DNA of 64,000 nt from Alishewanella tabrizica (GTDB taxonomy: Bacteria; Pseudomonadota; Gammaproteobacteria; Enterobacterales; Alteromonadaceae), in NCBI RefSeq assembly GCF_014652375.1, contig NZ_BMYR01000009.1, forward strand, positions 124,001-188,000, in the 5' to 3' direction. The translations under genes were made by a program, and so were the position numbers. The number at the start of each line of letters is the position of its first letter. Within the stretch, counting starts at the first letter, position 1. The notes under the pieces are model-generated. The model saw only the letters and a program-made list of their open reading frames with translations. It was not told where the DNA came from and searched no databases. Shown in pieces: positions 57,177-64,000 of the stretch.

Positions 57177-58112
57177 TTATTTTTTATGTTGTGCAATTTT
57201 CAATATTTCGGTTAACCCGGCTACTGCACCACCAATATTGGCTAATTCGGCAGGCACTATCATTGTATTATTTGCTTTGGCGAGGTTACCAAATTCTTTA
57301 ACGTACTGTTCTGCCACACGCAAGCTAACTGCTTCTTGCCCACCAGGGTGGTTGATGGCTTCAGCAATTTGCCGGATCCCCTCTGCGGTGGCGATTGCAA
57401 TTAATTCAATTTCACGCGCTCGGCCTTCAGCTTCGTTAATTTGGCGTAATTTGTCACCTTCAGACAGGTTAATCACTTCCTGCTTTTGGCCTTCTGACAC
57501 ATTGATCATAGCCTGACGTTCGCCTTCAGATTTAGCAATGGCAGCACGTCGTTCCCGTTCAGCGCGCATTTGCTGTTCTAACGCATCTTTGATGCTTAGA
57601 GGGAGTTCAATGTCGGCAATTTCGTAACGGAGGACTTTTACGCCCCAAGGTGACGCGGCTTCGTCTAACGCGCGCACCACTTCTTCGTTAATTTTTGAAC
57701 GCTCTTCAAAGGTTTTATCTAAATCCGTTTGGCCAATTACCGAACGCATGGTGGTTTGCGCCAGTTGCGATGATGCATAACGGTAATCGTTAATGCCATA
57801 ACTGGCTTTGTGTGGATCAATCACCTGAATATACAGAATACCGTCAATGCCGACCTGAATGTTATCTTTGGTGACACAGGTTTGGCGTTGTACATCGATA
57901 ACTTCTTCTTTCAGCGTATGGATGTAGGCCACTTTGTCGATAAAGGGGATAAGAATATGAAAGCCCGAGTCGAGTGTGCGCGAATATTTTCCTAAACGCT
58001 CAATCACATAGTTACTTCGTTGCGGAACCACGCGCGCTGATTTGAAGATAATGATGACCACGGCTAACGCAAAGCCAAAAGTTAGAATGGTTTGAATATC
58101 CAATGTTTCCAT
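57177..58112 (-). CDS. qmcA: SPFH/band 7 membrane protein (QmcA-like)
   Basis: A 311-residue stomatin-type protein. One N-terminal helix (ILTFGFALAVVIIIFKS) precedes the SPFH domain (VVPQRSNYVIERLGKYSRTL to about residue 180) and a long Ala/Glu-rich coiled coil (MRAERERRAAIAKSEGERQA, INEAEGRAREIELIAIATAEG). Such proteins assemble into large ring cages in the inner membrane, often with FtsH or NfeD partners. The NfeD-type gene precedes it with a 21-base gap, the standard pair. The symbol is assigned by similarity to E. coli QmcA. Confidence 0.9.
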   Translation of the reverse strand: METLDIQTILTFGFALAVVIIIFKSARVVPQRSNYVIERLGKYSRTLDSGFHILIPFIDKVAYIHTLKEEVIDVQRQTCVTKDNIQVGIDGILYIQVIDPHKASYGINDYRYASSQLAQTTMRSVIGQTDLDKTFEERSKINEEVVRALDEAASPWGVKVLRYEIADIELPLSIKDALEQQMRAERERRAAIAKSEGERQAMINVSEGQKQEVINLSEGDKLRQINEAEGRAREIELIAIATAEGIRQIAEAINHPGGQEAVSLRVAEQYVKEFGNLAKANNTMIVPAELANIGGAVAGLTEILKIAQHKK

Positions 58113-58133
58113 ACTGTGTCCCTCTAGGTTTAA

Positions 58134-58583
58134 TTACTGTGAGTGATGCATTCGGGCTACGTGTAAGTGAATCCCTTGATTTGCTGTGATTTTAGCAAGT
58201 TCGCCTGCTTTTAAGTCGTCGCTTGAATAGGCATCCCATTGCACACCATTAAGGATAACGCGGCCTTGGCCTTGCTGAAAATCGGCTAACACTGTGACGC
58301 GTTCCCCGATATCTTGACTCAATGAGCTAGGCTGTTCGTTACTGTCAGCGGTGTAACCTACAAACCAGCGTTTAAAACGGCTACGCGCCGTAAATAAGAG
58401 TAATAAGCTAACGACACCAAAAATAGTGTATTGCGCACTGGCAGATTCAATTACGCCAAACTGCAGCAATAACCCCACAACAATGGCGGCAATCCCTAAA
58501 AAGACGGCGGCAATACTGGTGGCGAGCAGTTCTGTAATAATCAACAGCACGCCGAAAATAATCCAAATCATGGCTGTACTCAT
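58134..58583 (-). CDS. NfeD-type membrane protein (YbbK partner of SPFH)
   Basis: A 149-residue protein with three to four membrane helices (IWIIFGVLLIITELLATSIAA, FLGIAAIVVGLLLQFG, AQYTIFGVVSLLLLF) and a C-terminal OB-fold domain (GERVTVLADFQQGQGRVILNG, WDAYSSDDLKAGELAKI). This is the short NfeD form without the ClpP-like protease part. Its partner is the SPFH protein encoded 21 bases downstream; together they resemble the QmcA/YbbK pair. Confidence 0.88.
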   Translation of the reverse strand: MSTAMIWIIFGVLLIITELLATSIAAVFLGIAAIVVGLLLQFGVIESASAQYTIFGVVSLLLLFTARSRFKRWFVGYTADSNEQPSSLSQDIGERVTVLADFQQGQGRVILNGVQWDAYSSDDLKAGELAKITANQGIHLHVARMHHSQ

Positions 58584-58667
58584 GGTAACCTCCGTTTTTA
58601 CTATGTAGAGTAGGGTTCAGTTTAGCGTAATTTTCATTTTTTAGTAACCTTGCTTTTACAAAGCAGT

Positions 58668-59741
58668 TTAGGGTCTGGTTTCGCGTTGTGCTAAATGCTG
58701 ATCAAGTAAGGTTAAAAAGCTCAAAACGGTTTCTACAACCTGATGGTAAAACATCACATCTACTTTTTCAGCCGTATCTTCAGGGGTGTGGTAATCGGCA
58801 TGATCCGCCACGCCAAAATAGATAAACGGTACGCCAGCTTGATGAAACACACCATGATCTGAGCTTAACGTCCAGTCTTGGGTATTGCCCGCTAAGTACC
58901 AAGGCCGATCATGTGCTGGCAGCAACTTGACGGCGCTTTGCGGTTGTAACTCGTCAAGCAAGGGTAACAACCAAGGATGATGATAAGTACCCACTGCAAA
59001 TAATAATTGCTGTGTATCTCGGCTTAACATATCAATATTGATATTGAAGGCTAACTGCTCAGCATGTAACAATTCCGTGCGAAAGAGTGCCACCGCGCCT
59101 TGTAAGCCTTTTTCTTCGCTATCCAGTGCTACAAATAATACCGGGTGCTGTAACGGATTCGCTTTTAGATAGCGTGCCAGTTCCAACATAGCTGCCACCC
59201 CTGAGGCATTATCATCGGCGCCATAAAAAATGGTATCGCCATGCATCCCTAAATGATCATAATGGGCGGTGAGTACTAAAGGTTTTAGGCCGGGTACTGT
59301 ACCAGGCAGCAGACCCAGCACATTCGCTGCGTTTTCTACGCCAGGAATAGTGGCATTTCTGCCTCTGAGCCAGCGGCTAAATGAAAAATGTTCCTTCACA
59401 CTGTAGGGATGAAAAAAGCCCTCGGTTCCTGCGGGTTCGAGACCAATTTCAGCAAATTGTTCAGCAATCCACTCTCTTGCAGCAATACCGCCTGGCGTCC
59501 CTGGCGCCCGTCCCTGGCGCTCTGCATCGGCCAGCCAGCGTAAATCAGCCATCAATTGTTCGCGATTAATTCGATCTAAGCTAGCTGGTGCCACCTGGGT
59601 TGGCGTGATAAGCCTGATACGCTCGGCTTCTAATTCGGTAAGCTGTGTGAGCCACAGTGGTTTTAGTAAAACGAGACTTAATGCAGTGACAATCGTAATA
59701 ATTAGAATAGCTATATAGCGTTTTTTCTTTAAAAACATCAT
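58668..59741 (-). CDS. M28 family zinc aminopeptidase, membrane-anchored
   Basis: A 357-residue protein from the first of two adjacent ATG codons (59741 and 59738), preceded by GAAGGAAA; 58 earlier codons in frame are not likely used. One N-terminal helix (IAILIITIVTALSLVLL) anchors or secretes it. The M28 metal ligands are LTAHYDHLG (His), GADDNASGVAAMLEL (Asp), ALDSEEKGLQG (Glu-Glu), NIDMLSRD (Asp) and HADYHTPEDT (His). It probably removes N-terminal residues from peptides in the periplasm. The exact specificity is unknown. Confidence 0.9.
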   Translation of the reverse strand: MMFLKKKRYIAILIITIVTALSLVLLKPLWLTQLTELEAERIRLITPTQVAPASLDRINREQLMADLRWLADAERQGRAPGTPGGIAAREWIAEQFAEIGLEPAGTEGFFHPYSVKEHFSFSRWLRGRNATIPGVENAANVLGLLPGTVPGLKPLVLTAHYDHLGMHGDTIFYGADDNASGVAAMLELARYLKANPLQHPVLFVALDSEEKGLQGAVALFRTELLHAEQLAFNINIDMLSRDTQQLLFAVGTYHHPWLLPLLDELQPQSAVKLLPAHDRPWYLAGNTQDWTLSSDHGVFHQAGVPFIYFGVADHADYHTPEDTAEKVDVMFYHQVVETVLSFLTLLDQHLAQRETRP

Positions 59742-59887
59742 TTTTCCTTCACAGTTCCCCAAAAGTACTCGCGCGCGGGTTTTGGTGTAATCGCTCGATT
59801 GCTCAGTAAGATGCGTGTTAATGCCATAAGCTGTTAAACTAGCTGTTGTTAAAGCGTTAACTTGCAGCTGCAGTCGTGGCTTCACTA

Positions 59888-59935
59888 TAACAGGTTCAAA
59901 AAATAACAGGTTCAAAAAATAATAGGTTCAAAAAA
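59888..59935. repeat. Three tandem copies of a 16-base repeat
   Basis: The unit taacaggttcaaaaaa occurs twice exactly and a third time with one change (C to T), end to end. It lies between two divergent genes and stops nine bases before the ATG of the cyclotransferase-like gene. Confidence 0.95.
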
Positions 59936-59944
59936 TCACATTCT

Positions 59945-60343
59945 ATGTTTACTGAGTATTTATTTGTTTACGGTACCTTGCGTCGTGCGGCACAACATCC
60001 TATACATCAGCGCATGCTGCGTTATGTCGAATTTTTTGCTGATGGTCACGTTGCAGGACAACTCTATTCGGTAGGGGCTTATCCAGCCTTGGTAATCAAA
60101 TCCCCGACTTATGAAGTGAAAGGTGAGCTCTATAAAGTGCTGGATGCGGCAAAATTATGGCCGTTACTTGATCAATATGAGGGTGTCGGCCAAGGCTTTG
60201 TTGAGCCTCACGAGTATCGTAAGGCTCAGATTAGTGCCATTGCTATAGATGGTCAGCACTATGTCGCCACGACTTACCTGTATAATCGTGATATATCAGG
60301 TTTAAGATTACTGCCCCATGGTGACTTTTTAGCAGATCAATAA
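59945..60343 (+). CDS. Gamma-glutamylcyclotransferase-family protein
   Basis: A 132-residue protein starting FTEYLFVYGTLRRAAQHP, the YGTLR substrate-binding loop of the GGCT/YtfP fold. The predicted catalytic Glu is in LDQYEGVGQGFVEP. Homologues cyclise gamma-glutamyl amino acids or gamma-glutamylamines to 5-oxoproline; many bacterial members are uncharacterised. The ribosome site is weak: the nearest AGG lies in the tandem repeat, 18 bases upstream. It converges with ridA, five bases apart. Confidence 0.85.
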   Translation: MFTEYLFVYGTLRRAAQHPIHQRMLRYVEFFADGHVAGQLYSVGAYPALVIKSPTYEVKGELYKVLDAAKLWPLLDQYEGVGQGFVEPHEYRKAQISAIAIDGQHYVATTYLYNRDISGLRLLPHGDFLADQ

Positions 60344-60348
60344 CGTCG

Positions 60349-60696
60349 TTATTGTGCAGCAACAATCTTAATTTCAATTTTCCAATGTGGATCCGCCAGT
60401 TTGGCCGCTACTGTTGTACGCGCTGGCGCTTTACCTGCGGGTAGCCAGGCATCCCATACTTGGTTCATGGCGGCATAGTCTGCTAAGTCGGCTAAAAAAA
60501 TGGTGACATCTACCAGTTTGTTTTTATCACTAAAGCAACGTTCCAATAAGGCTTCGACTTGTCTCAATACATTTTCAGTTTGTGTTTTAATATCAGAAGC
60601 TTGGGTGTCGGGTACCATACCCGCACAAAAAATTAAGCCATTCACAATGACTGCTTCAGAATATCGGCTAGTTGTATCAACGCGTTGTAAACTCAT
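60349..60696 (-). CDS. RidA family protein
   Basis: A 115-residue protein of the YjgF/RidA fold. The ATG at 60696 has GGAGG seven bases upstream. Conserved features are SEAVIVNGLIFCAGMVP, the catalytic Arg in GKAPARTTVAA, and the C-terminal Glu in KIEIKIVAA. RidA enzymes hydrolyse reactive enamine/imine intermediates such as 2-aminoacrylate. The sequence seems closer to the Rid2-7 side than to E. coli RidA, because the usual NGF and G(Q)..N positions differ; subgroup assignment is uncertain. Confidence 0.85.
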   Translation of the reverse strand: MSLQRVDTTSRYSEAVIVNGLIFCAGMVPDTQASDIKTQTENVLRQVEALLERCFSDKNKLVDVTIFLADLADYAAMNQVWDAWLPAGKAPARTTVAAKLADPHWKIEIKIVAAQ

Positions 60697-60865
60697 AAGC
60701 ACCTCCGTCAACTTTTTTGAGTTTAGCAGTTGCTGTTGGTAAATAGCAAAATGCATTCGAATAGCGTTTTAATTACTTATTGGAATAAAGAAGAGAGATC
60801 CATTCTTTTACCTACCCCCGTTTAGACGGCTAAAATGTGAATAATATATTTTTGCAGGATATTTT

Positions 60866-62680
60866 ATGCTTTTATCTTCCCTCGTAGCACAAGCTAGTCC
60901 GTTGTCTGAGCAACAGATCGCGCAATTGCAGGGTTTAGTGAGTCAGCTCAATCCGATTCAACAAGCCTGGGTAAGTGGTTATTTGGCCGCTAGCGCGCAG
61001 CTCGCTGGGCAAGGCATTAGCACGGCACCCGCTGCAGTTGCCGCCCCTGCCGCCACCTTAACCATTTTATTTGGTTCGCAAACCGGCAATGCTAAGCATG
61101 TCGCACAAGACATTGGCGATGCGGCAAGCGCCAAAGGATTTAGCGTAAAGGTGCAAGATTTAGCCGAATATAAAGCGGCTAATTTAAAAAATGAGCGCTA
61201 TCTGGTGATTGTTACCTCGACTTATGGTGAAGGTGAGCCGCCAGAAAATGCCATTAGCTTTTATAACTATTTGTTTAGTAAAAAAGCCCCGCAATTACCC
61301 GAGTTACGCTATGCCGTGCTGGGCCTTGGCGATACCAGCTACGAGTTCTTCTGCAAAACGGCACAAGATTTTGATCAGCGTTTGGCCGAGTTAGGCGCCA
61401 AAGCGGTGATTGCGCGTGCCGATCTGGATGTAGACTATGCCGCCGCCGCCGCAACTTGGCAGCAAAACCTGATTACGACGTTAGAGCCTGAGTTTGCCAA
61501 GGCTCCAGCAGCTTCAGCAGACGTGATTGCTTGGCCAGGTGCAACCCAAACGGCCGCTGCAGTCAGCGTCTATAACAAACAGCAACCCTTTACTGCTGAG
61601 TTATATACTAATCAGAAAATTACCGGTCGTGATTCCACCAAAGACGTACGGCATATCGAAATCTCGTTGGCGGGTTCAGGGTTAACCTATCAGCCAGGCG
61701 ATGCGCTAGGTGTCTATTTTAGTAACGATCCGGCGTTAGTGCGCGAGCTGTTACTGTTAACGGGAATTGCCGGTGATACGCCAGTAGAACTTGCCGACCA
61801 AAAATTTACCGTTACTCAGGCATTAACTGACGAATTAGAGTTGACGCAATCTTACCCGGCTTTTGTCGACAAATACGCCAAAGCGAGTAATAACGCAACC
61901 TTACTCAGCTTGTTAGCCGATAAAGTTGCGCTGCGCGCTTATCTGGCTGATCGACAAATCATTGATATTGTGCGCGAGCATCCGGCGCTGATTAGTGCCC
62001 AGCAGCTGATCGATGCGCTGCGTAAGCAACAGCCGCGCTTGTATTCTATTGCGTCGTCGCAAGCTGAAGTGGAAGACGAAGTGCATTTAACGGTGGGTGT
62101 AGTGCGTTACGAGGCCTTTGGTAAGCCGCATTTAGGCGGCGCCTCGGGCTTTTTAGCCGAGCGCTTAACCGAAGGCGGCAGCATTAAAGTTTTTGTTGAG
62201 AGCAACAATAATTTCCGTCTGCCAGAAAATGATGATACGCCGGTGCTGATGATTGGACCAGGCACTGGTATAGCGCCATTCCGCGCCTTTTTACAAGAGC
62301 GTGATGCACGCGCAGCCAGCGGTAAAAACTGGTTGTTTTTTGGTAATCCGCACTTTACCCAAGATTTCCTGTATCAGGTAGAGCTGCAAAATTACTTAAA
62401 ACAAGGCTTACTCACTAAGTTAGATGTGGCCTTTAGTCGCGATACCGCCGAAAAAGTCTATGTACAGCATAAGTTATTAAAACAGGCTGCTGAGGTATGG
62501 CAATGGTTAGAGCAGGGCGCACACCTGTATATTTGTGGTGATGGCGCACGCATGGCCAAAGATGTGCATCAGGCCCTGTTAACCATTATTCAGCAGCAAG
62601 GCGGCAAAGATGAAAAAGCTGCCCAACAGTATTTAGATCAGTTACGCATAGCCAAGCGCTATCAGAAGGATGTGTATTAA
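60866..62680 (+). CDS. cysJ: Sulfite reductase [NADPH] flavoprotein alpha subunit
   Basis: A 604-residue diflavin reductase that passes electrons from NADPH through FAD and FMN to CysI. FMN domain (about 65-205) with [11 protein letters not shown] and [15 protein letters not shown] domain with RLYSIASS and [15 protein letters not shown] domain with [15 protein letters not shown]-terminus KRYQKDVY, the conserved Tyr end. Slightly longer than E. coli CysJ (599). AGGATATT precedes the ATG. The stop shares one base with the cysI start, so the two are coupled. Confidence 0.96.
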   Translation: MLLSSLVAQASPLSEQQIAQLQGLVSQLNPIQQAWVSGYLAASAQLAGQGISTAPAAVAAPAATLTILFGSQTGNAKHVAQDIGDAASAKGFSVKVQDLAEYKAANLKNERYLVIVTSTYGEGEPPENAISFYNYLFSKKAPQLPELRYAVLGLGDTSYEFFCKTAQDFDQRLAELGAKAVIARADLDVDYAAAAATWQQNLITTLEPEFAKAPAASADVIAWPGATQTAAAVSVYNKQQPFTAELYTNQKITGRDSTKDVRHIEISLAGSGLTYQPGDALGVYFSNDPALVRELLLLTGIAGDTPVELADQKFTVTQALTDELELTQSYPAFVDKYAKASNNATLLSLLADKVALRAYLADRQIIDIVREHPALISAQQLIDALRKQQPRLYSIASSQAEVEDEVHLTVGVVRYEAFGKPHLGGASGFLAERLTEGGSIKVFVESNNNFRLPENDDTPVLMIGPGTGIAPFRAFLQERDARAASGKNWLFFGNPHFTQDFLYQVELQNYLKQGLLTKLDVAFSRDTAEKVYVQHKLLKQAAEVWQWLEQGAHLYICGDGARMAKDVHQALLTIIQQQGGKDEKAAQQYLDQLRIAKRYQKDVY

Positions 62681-64000
62681 TGAGCCAGTATCCAATAAAT
62701 CCTGATTTTGTCGCGCCGGGCAAACTGTCGGACAACGAACGTTTAAAAGCAGAGAGTGATCATCTGCGTGGCACTATCACAACGGATCTCAAAGATGAAA
62801 TCACCGGTGGCTTTACCGGCGATAACTTTATGATGATCCGTTTTCACGGTATGTACCAGCAAGATGACCGCGATATTCGGGCGGAGCGTGCGGCGCAAAA
62901 GCTGGAACCGCTACACAATGTGATGTTACGTGCCCGTATGCCGGGTGGCATTATTACCCCGGCGCAATGGCTGGCCATTGATAAATTTGCTGGCGAGCAA
63001 ACCATGTACGGCAGTATCCGTTTAACCACTCGGCAAACCTTTCAGTTTCATGGGGTGTTAAAACCGAATATTAAGCCTATGCATCAGTTTTTACATCAGA
63101 TTGGCATCGATTCCATTGCCACCGCCGGTGATGTGAATCGTAATGTGCTCTGTACGTCTAACCCGGTGGAAAGTGCGCTGCATCAAGAGGCCTATCAGTG
63201 GGCCATTAAAATCAGTGAGCACTTATTGCCGAAAACCCGAGCCTATGCCGAGATTTGGTTAGATGAAGAGAAAGTAGAAACCACAGAAACTGAGCCGGTG
63301 CTGGGTGATAACTACTTACCGCGTAAGTTTAAGACCACGGTAGTGATCCCGCCACACAATGATGTGGATGTGCATGCTAACGACTTAAATTTTGTAGCCA
63401 TTGCCGAAAACGGCCAGCTTATTGGCTTTAATGTACTGGTGGGTGGCGGCTTAGCCATGACCTTTGGCGATACCTCTACTTACCCGCGTCGTGCCGAAGA
63501 ACTGGGCTTTATTAGCCTAGAACATGTGCTGAAAGTGGCGGAACATGTGGTCACCGTGCAGCGCGATTATGGTGATCGGGTAAATCGCAAAAATGCTAAA
63601 ACCAAATACACCATCGATCGGATTGGCGTCGATAATTTCCGTAGCGAAGTGGAAAAGCGCGTCGGTGTGGCCTTTGAACCGGTAAAACCTTACGAGTTTA
63701 CTAGCCGTGGCGATCGTTTTGGTTGGGTAGAAGGCATTGATGGCAAACATCATCTCACCCTCTTTATTGAAAATGGTCGGGTGCTGGATTTCCCAGGTAA
63801 ACCGCTCAAAACCGGTTTGGCCGAAATTGCCAAAATCCATCAGGGCGATTTACGGATGACGGCGAATCAAAATCTGATTATTGCCGGTGTGCCCACCGCG
63901 CAAAAAGCGCACATTGAGGAGTTAGCTCGGCAATACGGCTTGTTGGATGATACCCATAGCGAGCAGCGTAAAAACTCGATGGCCTGTGTGTCTTTCCCAA
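62680..64000 (+). CDS. cysI: Sulfite reductase [NADPH] hemoprotein beta subunit, partial
   Basis: The ATG at 62680 shares its A with the cysJ TAA. The frame is open to the right edge (440 codons seen of about 570 expected). It starts [20 protein letters not shown] and has [53 protein letters not shown] and [14 protein letters not shown] (sirohaem-binding and active-site segments). The window ends within the first cluster-cysteine motif (NSMACVSFP). It reduces sulfite to sulfide with sirohaem and a 4Fe-4S cluster. Interrupted only by the window edge. Confidence 0.96.
   Translation, partial: MSQYPINPDFVAPGKLSDNERLKAESDHLRGTITTDLKDEITGGFTGDNFMMIRFHGMYQQDDRDIRAERAAQKLEPLHNVMLRARMPGGIITPAQWLAIDKFAGEQTMYGSIRLTTRQTFQFHGVLKPNIKPMHQFLHQIGIDSIATAGDVNRNVLCTSNPVESALHQEAYQWAIKISEHLLPKTRAYAEIWLDEEKVETTETEPVLGDNYLPRKFKTTVVIPPHNDVDVHANDLNFVAIAENGQLIGFNVLVGGGLAMTFGDTSTYPRRAEELGFISLEHVLKVAEHVVTVQRDYGDRVNRKNAKTKYTIDRIGVDNFRSEVEKRVGVAFEPVKPYEFTSRGDRFGWVEGIDGKHHLTLFIENGRVLDFPGKPLKTGLAEIAKIHQGDLRMTANQNLIIAGVPTAQKAHIEELARQYGLLDDTHSEQRKNSMACVSFP

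Overview
The window is chromosomal DNA of a respiratory, aerobic gammaproteobacterium. Three conserved blocks point there: polA / spf (Spot 42) / engB / a CsrC-position small RNA / yihI; ccoG / srkA / dsbA; and cysJ-cysI. Several periplasmic c-type cytochromes, a TonB-dependent receptor, DUF3010 and DUF2489 proteins and an mdtABC-like pump suggest the Alteromonadales side of the class (Rheinheimera/Alishewanella-like). That placement is inference from gene content. There are no rRNAs, CRISPR arrays, prophages or intact insertion sequences; the only tRNA is tRNA-His.

Layout. 0-3 kb: the end of an anion-permease-like gene, an ECF sigma factor gene interrupted by an in-frame stop and coupled to a membrane protein, a ParDE-type toxin-antitoxin pair, and a lipoprotein of the metallo-beta-lactamase fold. 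3.5-8.5 kb: a solute-binding-like protein, topoisomerase III with an altered TOPRIM motif, a ParA ATPase overlapping a small ribbon-helix-helix protein (resembling a type Ib partition pair), DUF3010 and a small anchored protein. 8.7-18 kb: ccoG-srkA, dsbA (active site CGGC), DUF4920, an S9 peptidase, a small nucleotidyltransferase-like protein and a TonB-dependent receptor. 18-25.4 kb: uvrA with a LexA-like box, a sugar-porter MFS protein, yajR, ssb and a nitroreductase. 25.7-33 kb: a three-gene RND efflux operon. 33-42 kb: sbcDC, a PAS-GGDEF-EAL protein, then mscS with a DUF481 barrel protein. 42.2-47.5 kb: tRNA-His, DUF1285, an amidohydrolase, yihI-DUF2489, a methyltransferase and cytochrome c4. 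47.7-52.5 kb: engB, small RNAs, polA and cytochrome c5. 52.7-64 kb: a GAF-GAF-GGDEF protein, rep, ubiK, a QmcA/NfeD pair, an M28 peptidase, a gamma-glutamylcyclotransferase-like protein, RidA, cysJ and the start of cysI.

The most interesting content is between the genes. On the minus strand between polA and yihI I see three small-RNA genes. One is a clear Spot 42 (spf). The second is a compact candidate of about 88 nt just downstream of it, with its own near-consensus promoter, three hairpins, a C-rich loop and a U-tract terminator. The third is a CsrB/CsrC-type RNA of about 300 nt with repeated GGA motifs, a long terminator hairpin and an upstream palindrome of the GacA/UvrY type, in the position and orientation of E. 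coli csrC. Genome maintenance is heavily represented (topB, uvrA, ssb, sbcCD, polA, rep), as are redox and envelope functions (ccoG, dsbA, cytochromes c4 and c5, cysJI).
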